From Veillonellaceae bacterium (GTDB taxonomy: Bacteria > Bacillota > Negativicutes > Veillonellales > Dialisteraceae), in contig DAJPGA010000001.1 in the NCBI GenBank assembly GCA_025992895.1, positions 879,001-943,000 on the forward strand: 64,000 nt of DNA. Reading direction: 5' to 3'. Shown here piece after piece: positions 7,429 through 15,622 of the stretch; within the stretch, counting starts at the first letter, position 1; each line of letters starts with the position of its first letter. Under the pieces are notes generated by a model. That model saw only the letters and a program-made list of their open reading frames with translations. It ran no database searches and was not told the origin of the DNA. A program made the translations under genes and the position numbers.

Positions 7429-10400
7429 AGCAGATCAATCTGGCGGAATGGGCGATCAAGCACAAGCAGATTGTCTATTTCTTCATCTTTTTCATCCTCT
7501 TGGGAGGGATCATGTCCTACTTCTCTCTGGGGAGAAGCGAGGACCCTGCCTTCACCATCCGCGAAGCCGTCGTAACGGCGGCCTGGCCTGGCGCATCGGC
7601 AGAACAGATCACCGAGCAGGTGACCGATCCCCTTGAAAAGACGCTGCAGGACGTGAAAGGGCTCGATTACCTGAGGTCCTTCACGCATGACGGCAAGACA
7701 GTCATCTATGTCGACCTCAAGGACGATGTGCCCAAGGATGAAATACAGACACGCTGGCACGAGATGAGGAACCTCGTCGAAGATGAATGGGGAAACCTTC
7801 CGGCCGGCGTTGTAGGGCCTTTCATCGATGACCGCTTCGATGATGTGTACGGCTCGATTTACGCTGTCACAGGGGATGATTTCTCCTATGAAGAAAAAAG
7901 AAAGTACGCTGAAAAGATCCGCCGCCGTCTGACGTCCGTGGAAGACGTGCAGAAGGTCGAGCTTCTTGGCGTGCAGGAACAGAATATCTACATCGAGATG
8001 GACCAGAACAAGCTCGCTACGTTCGGCTTGAGCCCATCGGATGTATTCACGATGATTTCCCAGCAGTCGGCCATGATGCCCTCGGGCATGATCCACACGT
8101 CCACCAGAAATGTGGCTATCCGCGTCGACGGGCTCCTTGGAAGCGTCGAATCGCTCGAAAACCTGCCGATCCATGTGGGCGAGAGATCGTTCCACTTAGG
8201 CGACATTGCCAAGATCACGCAGAGCTACACGACGCCGGAAACGTCCCTCTTCTACTTTGACGGGAAACCGGCGATCGGCATTGCCGTTTCCATGAGGGAC
8301 GGGGGAAACAACCTCACGCTTGGCGAGCATCTGAATGCGGAAATCGAAAAAGCGCAGAAGGAAGTTCCGGCCGGCATGACGATCAGCCTCGTCGCCGATC
8401 AGCCGAAGGTCGTCAATAACTCCATCCACGATTTCACGGAATCTTTGCTGGAAGCCATCATCATCGTCATGGCAGCTTCCTTCCTTTCTCTCGGGTTCTG
8501 GAGCGGCATCGTTCTTGCCCTCTGCATCCCGGTCGTCGTCTGCGGCTCTTTCATTTTCATGAAATGGCAGGGAATCGACCTCCACCTCGTATCTCTGGGC
8601 TCCCTCATCGTGTCGCTGGGCCTTCTTGTCGATGATGCGATCATCGTCATTGAAATGATGCAGGTCAAGCTTGAAGCAGGCATGGACCGCATAGCAGCGG
8701 CAGAAGCGGCCTACAAAGGCTGCGCGAAACCTATGCTGGCCGGCACGCTCATCACTGCTGCAGGCTTCATCCCTGTCGGCCTTGCCCAGGGACAGACTGC
8801 CGAATATACATCCTCCTTCTTCTGGGTCATCGGCTCGACACTCCTGATTTCCTGGCTGGCCTCCATCTTCGTTTCACCGGTTCTCGGCTATAAATTCATC
8901 CGCGTGAAATCGAAGGAAGAACGCGCCAAGGGAAAGAAGAAGGGCATCAAGGAAAAAATCGGCGAGAAGTCGTACCAGATCTTTGACAGACTTATCAAAG
9001 GAAGCATCAGGTACAGGAAATCTGTCATCGCCGGCACATTTGCTCTCTTTATAGCCACCATGATGTGCCTTCCCTTCGTCAATCAGGAATTCTTCCCGAA
9101 CTCCAAGCGTCCGGAAATCATCCTGGACGTGAACCTGCCCTCCGGCGCCTCCATTGAGGAGACGAAGCGCGTCATGGCAGGCATTGCAGACAACCTGTAC
9201 GGGGACAAGCGCATCGAATCCTTCTCGACCTATGTCGGAGACTCCGCACCCCGTTTCATCCTTCTCTTCGATCCGTCCGCGCCGGAAGACGGCCACGGGC
9301 AGATGATCATCGTCACGACAGGAAACGACGTCAGGGACGATGTCAGAAGCGAGCTCGACCAGTTCATCGCTGACAAGTATCCGGATGCCCGCGCGCATAC
9401 AAGGCTCATCACGACCGGTCCGCCTTCCGATTACCCCGTCATGTTCCGCCTGATCGGCGAGGACAATAAGAAGACAGCCGAGCTTGCTGTCAAAGCGCTC
9501 GACATCATGAGGAAGAATCCGGACATCGTGAATGCCAGCCTTGACTGGCCGGAAGAAATGCCTTCCATTAAGCTGAAAATCAATCAGGACCGCGTCCGCG
9601 AGCTCGGCATCGACAACTATGCCGTATCGCTCGACCTGTACTCGAAGCTCTCCGGCTACAAGGTCGCTGAATCGTACCAGGGAGACCAGCTCGTCCCGAT
9701 TTCCTTCAAGCTCGAAGGAAAGAATGCAGCCCAGCTGCCCGACCTTTCCTCCATGCCGGTTCATGTAGGAAACGGACGCTACGTGCCTCTTGGACAGTTT
9801 GCCGATATTTCCTATGAGAATGAGATCAGCACCATCTGGAGAAGAGACCTGAAGCCTACGATCACGCTCCGCGCTGACTGCAAGGACGGCGTCATGGCAG
9901 ACTCCCTCATGCAGGAACTCTACAATGACGACTTCGCTTCCTTCAAGGCAAGCCTTCCCGACGGATACACGCTTGAAAAAGACGGATCTGCCGAATGGAG
10001 CGACAAGTCGATGAAGTACATCTTCCAGGCCGTGCCGATCATGATTTTCTTCGTCCTCATGGTCCTCATCTTCGAGCTGGGGACGATACCGAAGCTCCTC
10101 ATCGCCATCGTGACCGGGCCGTTCGGTCTCATCGGTGCCATCCTGACACTCCTTATCACAAGGCAGCCGATAGGATTCGTCGCTATCATCGGCATGATTG
10201 CCCTTTCGGGCATGGTCATCCGGAACAGTATCATCCTTCTGGACCAGATCCGGCAGCACCTCGAAGCGGGGCTCACGCCGTATGATGCCGTCGTGAAATC
10301 GGCCGTGCTCCGTTTCCGTCCGATCATGCTTTCCTCGGTCACCGACGTCCTTGGCTTCGTGCCGCTCATTACCAACCCGTTCTGGCGGCCGCTTGCCGTA

Positions 10401-10505
10401 TCCTTTGTCGGCGGGCTTCTTCTTGCCACCGCCATCGGTCTTCTCTTCGTGCCTGCGCTCTACAGCCAGATTTACGGAGTGAAAATACCGAAAGGGGAAA
10501 GATAA
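7425..10505 (+). CDS. RND family efflux pump, inner-membrane transporter
   Basis: A 1026-residue proton-driven exporter of the AcrB/HAE1 superfamily. A first transmembrane helix (about 20-40), a large periplasmic porter domain, a helix bundle containing GLLVDDAIIVIE (the paired Asp of helix 4 that relays protons), and a second repeat of the same layout match the family's twofold architecture and length. It lies in an operon with its adaptor and the two-headed TetR regulator. Substrates are unknown; drugs or metabolites such as bile salts or fatty acids are usual for the family. Confidence 0.95.
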   Translation: MKQINLAEWAIKHKQIVYFFIFFILLGGIMSYFSLGRSEDPAFTIREAVVTAAWPGASAEQITEQVTDPLEKTLQDVKGLDYLRSFTHDGKTVIYVDLKDDVPKDEIQTRWHEMRNLVEDEWGNLPAGVVGPFIDDRFDDVYGSIYAVTGDDFSYEEKRKYAEKIRRRLTSVEDVQKVELLGVQEQNIYIEMDQNKLATFGLSPSDVFTMISQQSAMMPSGMIHTSTRNVAIRVDGLLGSVESLENLPIHVGERSFHLGDIAKITQSYTTPETSLFYFDGKPAIGIAVSMRDGGNNLTLGEHLNAEIEKAQKEVPAGMTISLVADQPKVVNNSIHDFTESLLEAIIIVMAASFLSLGFWSGIVLALCIPVVVCGSFIFMKWQGIDLHLVSLGSLIVSLGLLVDDAIIVIEMMQVKLEAGMDRIAAAEAAYKGCAKPMLAGTLITAAGFIPVGLAQGQTAEYTSSFFWVIGSTLLISWLASIFVSPVLGYKFIRVKSKEERAKGKKKGIKEKIGEKSYQIFDRLIKGSIRYRKSVIAGTFALFIATMMCLPFVNQEFFPNSKRPEIILDVNLPSGASIEETKRVMAGIADNLYGDKRIESFSTYVGDSAPRFILLFDPSAPEDGHGQMIIVTTGNDVRDDVRSELDQFIADKYPDARAHTRLITTGPPSDYPVMFRLIGEDNKKTAELAVKALDIMRKNPDIVNASLDWPEEMPSIKLKINQDRVRELGIDNYAVSLDLYSKLSGYKVAESYQGDQLVPISFKLEGKNAAQLPDLSSMPVHVGNGRYVPLGQFADISYENEISTIWRRDLKPTITLRADCKDGVMADSLMQELYNDDFASFKASLPDGYTLEKDGSAEWSDKSMKYIFQAVPIMIFFVLMVLIFELGTIPKLLIAIVTGPFGLIGAILTLLITRQPIGFVAIIGMIALSGMVIRNSIILLDQIRQHLEAGLTPYDAVVKSAVLRFRPIMLSSVTDVLGFVPLITNPFWRPLAVSFVGGLLLATAIGLLFVPALYSQIYGVKIPKGER

Positions 10506-10507
10506 TT

Positions 10508-10546
10508 AAAAGAGCTGTGAAGACCCTGTGTTTTCATGGCTCTTTT
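10508..10546 (+). terminator. Terminator after RND operon
   Basis: AAAAGAGC pairs with GCTCTTTT, with a second short helix inside (TGAA/TTCA), and ends in T. Confidence 0.75.
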
Positions 10547-10562
10547 TATATTGAAATTTTTC

Positions 10563-10591
10563 TTGACAAGTTTTTCTGAAATGGCTAAAAT
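10563..10591 (+). promoter_or_regulatory. Promoter of the T-box leader
   Basis: Consensus TTGACA (10563-10568), 17-base spacer and TAAAAT (10586-10591). Transcription should begin near 10598, giving a leader of about 355 bases. Confidence 0.8.
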
Positions 10592-10779
10592 GTACACAAT
10601 ACAGGAATAGTATTGACGGAAAAAAGTACTTATTGGAGTGCTTCTCAGAGATCCGGCGGATGGTGCGAGCCGGAAAGCAGAAAATAAGGAAGTTCTTTCC
10701 CGAACTGCCGCGCTGAAAGTCGAGTAGGAGCGGCCGGAGTGATCCGCGTTACAGGATCGAGAGTCGATCTGATCGAGTA

Positions 10780-10824
10780 GGGTGGTACCACGGAACTTCC
10801 GTCCCTTGGGTACCACCCTTTTGT
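10780..10824 (+). terminator. First T-box terminator
   Basis: GGGTGGTACC (10780-10789) pairs perfectly with GGTACCACCC (10809-10818), followed by TTTT. The same bases form the alternative antiterminator with CCGTCCCT at 10799-10806. Confidence 0.75.
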
Positions 10825-10866
10825 GTTTATCAGATAACTTGGGTGGTACCGCGGCGGATTCCGTCG

Positions 10867-10898
10867 TCCCCTGCTTGTTTTAAAGCAGGGGATTTTTT
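10867..10898 (+). terminator. Second T-box terminator
   Basis: TCCCCTGCTT and AAGCAGGGGA form a 10-base stem followed by TTTTTT. Its 5' arm overlaps the second antiterminator (CCGTCGTCCC), the normal mutually exclusive arrangement. Confidence 0.85.
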
Positions 10899-10952
10899 AT
10901 TGGACCGCATGGAGTTCCGGATGGCCGGAGAGGAAGAGCAGGAGGAAACATC

Positions 10953-11738
10953 ATGAAGAAATGGATGAAATACGGAGCAGCAGCTGTCATGGCAGCAGGC
11001 ATGGTATTGGGAGGAAGCATGGAAGCGCTCGCAGCGCATCTGGAAGACAGTACGGCAAGAGGGACGATCCGCATAGGGACGACCGGGGATTACCGCCCGA
11101 TGTCCTACAAGGATAAGGAAACAGGAAAATACGAGGGCTTTGATGCTGAGCTTGCCCAAAGGCTTGCCGATTCCCTCCACGTGAAGGTCGAATACGTCCC
11201 CACGACCTGGAAGACACTGACAGCCGATACAGAGGCAGGGAAATTCGACCTGGCCCTCTGCGGCATCACAAGGACCTTCGACAGGGAACGCGTCATGTCC
11301 ATGTCGGACGGCTACCTCCTCTTCGGTAAGACGATTCTCTGCAGGAAGGGCGATGCAGGGAAGTACAAATCCATTGCCGATATCAACAGGCCGGAAGTGA
11401 AGGTCATGGTCAATCCGGGCGGAACGAATGAAAAGTTCGCCAAGGCATACCTTCCGAAAGCCACGCTCATCATTCATGAACAGAATGCAGAAATCCCCGG
11501 CCTCATCGCTGAAGGAAAAGCAGACATCATGATCACGGAAACGATGGAAGCCAAGAAGTATGCGAAGATGGATTCCCGCCTGGCCGACCCGCTCGTGAAC
11601 CAGCCGTTCACAAAGAACCGTTTCGGCGCTCTCATGCAGAAGGGCGATCAGGAATTCCTGAACTACGTCAATTTCTTCCTGGCAGAGCTTGAAACGAACG
11701 GCACGATGAAGAATATGGAACAGAAGTATATCGGATAA
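10953..11738 (+). CDS. pheC: Cyclohexadienyl (prephenate/arogenate) dehydratase-like periplasmic protein
   Basis: A 261-residue protein with an N-terminal signal peptide (about 1-27, ending LAA) and a type II solute-binding fold. It resembles periplasmic PheC of Pseudomonas more than ordinary amino-acid receptors. The blocks IGTTGDYRPMSY, VMVNPGGTNEKFAKAYL and ADIMITETMEAK match PheC features recalled from the family, including the segment carrying its catalytic Glu. PheC converts prephenate to phenylpyruvate or arogenate to Phe. Control by a leader read as Phe-specific supports this role. A plain amino-acid binding protein remains possible. The RBS is AGGAGG; 29 bases separate it from the next gene. 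Confidence 0.75.
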   Translation: MKKWMKYGAAAVMAAGMVLGGSMEALAAHLEDSTARGTIRIGTTGDYRPMSYKDKETGKYEGFDAELAQRLADSLHVKVEYVPTTWKTLTADTEAGKFDLALCGITRTFDRERVMSMSDGYLLFGKTILCRKGDAGKYKSIADINRPEVKVMVNPGGTNEKFAKAYLPKATLIIHEQNAEIPGLIAEGKADIMITETMEAKKYAKMDSRLADPLVNQPFTKNRFGALMQKGDQEFLNYVNFFLAELETNGTMKNMEQKYIG

Positions 11739-11767
11739 TCGAAGGACAGCAGGAGAGGAGAAGCATC

Positions 11768-12760
11768 ATGAAAAAATGGATGAAAGCAGGCATTGCCGCA
11801 GTTCTGGCGGCTTCAGCACTCATATACGGAGGATGCGGCGGACAGGCGCCAAAGAGCGCAGGCTCTGACGCAGGAAAAATCAAGATAGGCGTCGTCCAGA
11901 TTGTCCAGCACGGCTCGCTGGATCAGGCCAATAAGGGCTTCATCGACGGCCTTACCAAACGCGGCTACGGCCCGGACAAGATCGTCGTCGACCAGCAGAA
12001 CGCACAGGGCGACCAGTCCAATCTGAAGACCATCGTCTCCCATTTCAAGGACACGAAGCCGAACCTGATCTGCGCCATTGCGACCCCGGCTGCCCAGGCG
12101 GCTGCCAATGAAATCAAGGACATCCCGATCGTAGGGACGGCCATTACCGATTACACCTCGGCCAAGCTCGTCAAGAGCGATGAAAAGCCTGGCGGAAACG
12201 TCACAGGCGTCAGCGACCTCGCATCGATCGATGCACAGATGGACCTTGCCAGAGAGCTCGTCCCGAATGCGAAGAACATCGGGCTCATCTACTGCTCGAG
12301 CGAAGTGAACAGTGAAATCCAGGCGAACATGGTGAAGGACTACTGCAAAGCGCATGGTCTTAACGTCGTCGAAAAGACTGTCAATAACGTCAACGACATC
12401 CAGCAGACCGCTGAATCCCTTGCCGGCCAGGTCGATCTCATTTACACACCGACTGACAACATGATCGCCTCTGCCATTCCCGCCCTCGTCAAAGTGACAG
12501 ATGCCCGCAAGATCCCCGTCATTGCCGGTGCTGACATCATGGCCAAAGACGGTGCACTTGCTGCCCTTTCCGTGGATTACTACAAGCTCGGCCTTGAGAC
12601 AGGCGAGCTGGCTGCCGACATCCTTGACGGCAAAGTGAAGCCGGCAGATGCGCCGATCCGCCACCAGAAGGAATATGATACCGTTATCAATAAGAAGGAT
12701 GCAGAGACCCTTGGAATCCAGATTCCGGATGCGCTCAAAGCCAAGGCAAAACTCGTCTGA
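11768..12760 (+). CDS. TrpX-like ABC transporter substrate-binding lipoprotein
   Basis: A 330-residue binding protein of the ABC_sub_bind (DUF534/TrpX) family. The lipobox IYGGC places the lipidated residue at Cys23. Family blocks include GVVQIVQHGSLDQANKGF near the N-terminus, AIATPAAQAAANE, PIVGTAITD and the late GADIMAKDGALAALSVDYY. Relatives bind aromatic amino acids and are often under T-box control, which fits the leader upstream. The usual permease and ATPase partners do not follow; a terminator does. The transport complex must be encoded elsewhere or shared. Confidence 0.85.
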   Translation: MKKWMKAGIAAVLAASALIYGGCGGQAPKSAGSDAGKIKIGVVQIVQHGSLDQANKGFIDGLTKRGYGPDKIVVDQQNAQGDQSNLKTIVSHFKDTKPNLICAIATPAAQAAANEIKDIPIVGTAITDYTSAKLVKSDEKPGGNVTGVSDLASIDAQMDLARELVPNAKNIGLIYCSSEVNSEIQANMVKDYCKAHGLNVVEKTVNNVNDIQQTAESLAGQVDLIYTPTDNMIASAIPALVKVTDARKIPVIAGADIMAKDGALAALSVDYYKLGLETGELAADILDGKVKPADAPIRHQKEYDTVINKKDAETLGIQIPDALKAKAKLV

Positions 12761-12821
12761 AATAGGGATATCCTAAAGAAATAAAAAGGCATACAGGAAT
12801 CAAACAGATTCAAACGAAAAG

Positions 12822-12857
12822 AAAAGGCCGGCCGCCTCCGATAAAGCCGGCCTTTTT
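12822..12857 (+). terminator. Terminator of the T-box operon
   Basis: AAAAGGCCGGC pairs with GCCGGCCTTTT around 13 bases and is followed by T. Confidence 0.9.
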
Positions 12858-13142
12858 CGTGCATGAAAAACGGGCAGAGACAAAGTTTAGGGGAGGCTGT
12901 GACCCAAAATTGACTGATGCGGAAGAAAGAAGTGGGGAACGGAAGAAAATAGTTTTGGAAAAACCGAAGGAAACGGGCTTTTTCATAAGATAAATTAATT
13001 ATGAATACATGTGAAAACGCCGATATTTATGTTGTTTTACTATTTTTCTCAAAAAATATCTGTGTTATAATATTTACAAGTATATCTATCTGCAAAAGTA
13101 CGGGACGGATATGCTGAAAAATTCTGTAAAGAAGGCGGGGCT
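12858..13142 (+). promoter_or_regulatory. Intergenic region with extended -10 promoter for yggS
   Basis: No gene is visible. TGTTATAAT (TG at 13063, TATAAT at 13066-13071) is a good extended -10 element 72 bases before yggS, with no clear -35. The 14-mer GACCCAAAATTGAC at 12901-12914 recurs exactly at 36195-36208. Confidence 0.6.
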
Positions 13143-13829
13143 ATGTCAGAAATAGAAGAAAGATTAGCCCAGGTAAGAGCCCGCATCGCGGAGGCTGAAA
13201 GGAGATCTCCCTACGGACAGGAAGTCACGCTTGTCGCTGTGACGAAGTTCCATCCGCTGGAGGATATGGAAGAAGCCATCCGGCTGGGCGTTACCCAGGT
13301 GGGCGAGAACCGAGTGCAGGAAATGGAAGAGAAGAGAAGGTCTCTCTCGGCTCCTGTCGTCTGGAATTTACAGGGACATTTGCAAAAGAACAAAGTAAAA
13401 AAAGCCGTAGCCTGTGCGGATCTCATCCAGTCCTGTGATTCGGAAGAGATCTTGAAGGAAATCGACAAGAAAGCGGAAAGCGCGGGAAAGGTGCAGGACG
13501 TTCTTCTGGAATTCAATATTTCCGGAGAGGAGAGCAAGTATGGGTTCTCCCCGGAAGAATTCAAAAACGCCGTGGAGGCGGCCAAAGCGTGCACGCATGT
13601 GCGCGTGAAAGGCCTGATGTGTATGGCGCCGAATGAAGAACCTGAAAAGACGCGCCCCGTATTCCGGGAAGGCCGCAGACTATGGACTGAAATGAAAAAG
13701 GAATTTCCTGAAGGACAGATCACAATACTGTCCATGGGCATGACGAACGATTTTGAAATAGCCATTGAAGAAGGGGCAACAATGGTGCGCATAGGCACCG
13801 CGATATTCGGAGCCCGGCAATACCACTGA
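13143..13829 (+). CDS. yggS: YggS-family PLP homeostasis protein
   Basis: A 228-residue pyridoxal-phosphate-binding protein (PLPBP/YlmE). It has a single TIM-barrel domain and regulates PLP and amino-acid homeostasis without known enzymatic turnover. PLP Lys35 is in LVAVTKFHP. The phosphate-binding region includes SMGMTNDFEIAIEEGATMVRIGTAIFG. It leads the division cluster in front of sepF, as ylmE does in Bacillus. Confidence 0.94.
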   Translation: MSEIEERLAQVRARIAEAERRSPYGQEVTLVAVTKFHPLEDMEEAIRLGVTQVGENRVQEMEEKRRSLSAPVVWNLQGHLQKNKVKKAVACADLIQSCDSEEILKEIDKKAESAGKVQDVLLEFNISGEESKYGFSPEEFKNAVEAAKACTHVRVKGLMCMAPNEEPEKTRPVFREGRRLWTEMKKEFPEGQITILSMGMTNDFEIAIEEGATMVRIGTAIFGARQYH

Positions 13830-13843
13830 GAGGAGAAATGATT

Positions 13844-14353
13844 ATGAGTTTACTGGACAAGTTCAAAGGTAATTTTGTTGACAACGATGATGATGAAGAA
13901 TTAGATGAAGAAGAGGGCATGGAAGAAGAAGGCATGCCTGCTTCTCCTGTCAATCCATCCGCTCCTGTACCGCCGAGATCTCAGGCTGTACGCAGCAGTG
14001 TAGGCCGCGCAGGAGTACCGGTCCGCCAGACATCCAAACCATATACCATGGTCGTCGTTTCCCCTAAGGAATACGCAGATGCTGAAAAAATCGCTGACCA
14101 TCTGAAAGCCATGCGTCCTGTTGTCATGAACATCGAAAAGACAGATGACGACGAAGCAGAAAGAATCGTAGACTTCGTACAGGGCGTCATGTATGCGCTT
14201 GACGGCCGTCTGGACCGCATTTCCGACAAAATCTATCTCTGCGCGCCGAGCAATGTCAGTGTTTCCCAGGATTCCCTGACACCTCAGCCTGAACCACAGG
14301 CCGCTCCTGAAGCTCCGCAGTGGAACCAGGGCGCACAGGCTCCGCATATCTGA
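13844..14353 (+). CDS. sepF: Cell division protein SepF
   Basis: A 169-residue cytoplasmic protein that bundles FtsZ filaments and tethers them to the membrane. It has an N-terminal amphipathic MSLLDKFK helix, an acidic linker (DNDDDEELDEEEGMEEE), the SepF core (KPYTMVVVSPKEY...MRPVVMNI...RIVDFVQGVMYALDGRLDRISDKIYLCAP) and a Pro/Gln-rich tail. The ATG at 13844 is better spaced from AGGAG (13831) than the in-frame ATG at 13838 and gives the canonical N-terminus. A second SepF gene starts at its stop codon. Confidence 0.93.
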   Translation: MSLLDKFKGNFVDNDDDEELDEEEGMEEEGMPASPVNPSAPVPPRSQAVRSSVGRAGVPVRQTSKPYTMVVVSPKEYADAEKIADHLKAMRPVVMNIEKTDDDEAERIVDFVQGVMYALDGRLDRISDKIYLCAPSNVSVSQDSLTPQPEPQAAPEAPQWNQGAQAPHI

Positions 14354-14775
14354 TGGCAGGATTATTCTCAAGCCTGAAGAATCTGGCAGACGGGTTCTTC
14401 ATGGAGGAAGAGGATACAGACGATTTACCGGAACTGGAAAGGGATAAGCCTGTACCGGCAGGCGCGCTGCCAGTCAGGAGTATCCGCCCTCTGGAAATCG
14501 TCACCATGGTCCCGGGTGAGTACCGGGACGCCGGACGCGCCGCTGATGCCCTTGCAAAGGGGCTCGTCGTCGTCGTGCTCCTGGGAGACAACGTGGACAG
14601 CGACACAGCCAAACGGTTCGTCGACTTCCTGGCCGGCGCCGTCTACCTGACGCACGGTGATATCGAACTCCTGAACGACAACGTTTTGATTATCACGCCC
14701 GATACCGTGCGCGTCGAAAGAGACACGTTCATCCCCGTATCGGACATTCCGATGTGGAAAGGACCGCAGGGATGA
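14353..14775 (+). CDS. Second, divergent SepF-like protein
   Basis: A 140-residue SepF paralogue whose ATG overlaps the sepF stop (TGATG). The order is the same: a short N-terminal helix (MAGLFSSLKNLADGFF), an acidic stretch, then a SepF core (LEIVTMVPGEYRDAGRAADALAKGLVVVVLLGDNVD...RFVDFLAGAVYLTHGDIELLNDNVLIITP). It lacks the long Pro/Gln tail and differs at many core positions, so it may modulate SepF by hetero-oligomerisation. The longer in-frame extension to 14320 lies inside sepF and is unlikely to be used. Confidence 0.85.
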   Translation: MAGLFSSLKNLADGFFMEEEDTDDLPELERDKPVPAGALPVRSIRPLEIVTMVPGEYRDAGRAADALAKGLVVVVLLGDNVDSDTAKRFVDFLAGAVYLTHGDIELLNDNVLIITPDTVRVERDTFIPVSDIPMWKGPQG

Positions 14776-15566
14776 AGAAAGTCATCATTATCGGGTGCGG
14801 CGCCATGGGAGGAGAGATCCTCTCCGGCTGCCTTGCCCATGACATATGGAAAAAAGAAGAAGTCATCGTGAGGGAACACAGCGAAGAAGCTTCCGCTGCA
14901 AAGGCAAAACAGTACGGGACAGGGATCTGCCATGACCTCAAAGAGGCTGAAACAGCCGATCTTGTCCTCATTGCTGTCAAGCCGAACATCGTTCCTTCCG
15001 TTCTGGAAGAACTCCGTCCGCATCATCCGAAGAAAGTCATTTCCATCGCAGCGGCCGTTGCTTTGGAAACCCTTGAAAAAGGACTTCCGGATGCGGAAAT
15101 CGTCCGCGTCATGCCAAATACACCGGCTTCCGTCGGCGAAGGCATGACAGCCATAGCGCCCGGGAGAAAGGCATCGGATGAACTCGTAAAGACGACAGAA
15201 GAAATCTTCACCGCACTGGGGAAGGCTGCCGTCGTCACCGAAAGACAGCTCGACGAACTGGGTGCGCTCTCCGGAGCAGGCCCGGGATATGCATTCGTTA
15301 TCATTGACGCTCTGGCGGATGCAGGCGTCCTCGTCGGACTTCCAAGAAAACTCGCCATCGAAGCTGCAGCACAGACACTCTACGGCGCAGCCAAGATGGT
15401 CCTTGAGACAGGAAAACATCCGGCCGAACTCCGCGACCAGGTCACAAGCCCGGGCGGAACGACGATTGCCGGCATCTATGCCATGGAAAAGAGAGGCATC
15501 AGAGCCGCTCTGATCGACGGTGTGAAAGCCTGCCTCGACCGCTCAGACGAAATGTCCGGGAAATAA
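14772..15566 (+). CDS. proC: Pyrroline-5-carboxylate reductase
   Basis: A 264-residue NAD(P)H-dependent enzyme for the last step of proline synthesis. The N-terminal Rossmann motif is IIIGCGAMGGEIL. The C-terminal dimerisation domain carries LSGAGPGYAFVIIDALADAGV and the signature RDQVTSPGGTTIAGI. The start at 14772 overlaps the upstream stop by 4 bases (ATGA). ProC is also found in Firmicute sepF neighbourhoods, so this is co-expression rather than a division role. Confidence 0.95.
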   Translation: MKKVIIIGCGAMGGEILSGCLAHDIWKKEEVIVREHSEEASAAKAKQYGTGICHDLKEAETADLVLIAVKPNIVPSVLEELRPHHPKKVISIAAAVALETLEKGLPDAEIVRVMPNTPASVGEGMTAIAPGRKASDELVKTTEEIFTALGKAAVVTERQLDELGALSGAGPGYAFVIIDALADAGVLVGLPRKLAIEAAAQTLYGAAKMVLETGKHPAELRDQVTSPGGTTIAGIYAMEKRGIRAALIDGVKACLDRSDEMSGK

Positions 15567-15622
15567 AGAAACCCTTGGATACAGGAGAATCTCCCGGTAT
15601 CTTAGGGGGAATTGAGGAATAC

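Larger units (their letters stand above)
10598..10900 (+). promoter_or_regulatory. T-box leader, probably phenylalanine, with two antiterminator modules
   Basis: Stem I is recognisable: AGTA (10625-10628) opposite GAA (10689-10691) forms the specifier-loop platform, and AGAGA...GGTGCGAG is the distal AG-bulge/GGTG region (10647-10669). By alignment to glyQS-type loops, the codon one base after GAA is TTC (10693-10695), specifying Phe. The conserved T-box GGGTGGTACCACGG occurs at 10780-10793 and again as GGGTGGTACCGCGG at 10841-10854, each followed by its own terminator. Both carry TGGT, expected for a tRNA with discriminator A, as tRNA-Phe has. Uncharged tRNA-Phe would favour readthrough into pheC. 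The overlapping alternative codon GTT (Val) fits the genes less well. Confidence 0.85.

Noticed and set aside
10692..10694. GTT (Val) as the T-box specifier
   Set aside because: Known loops place one base between GAA and the codon, giving TTC. The downstream genes and the discriminator base also fit Phe better.
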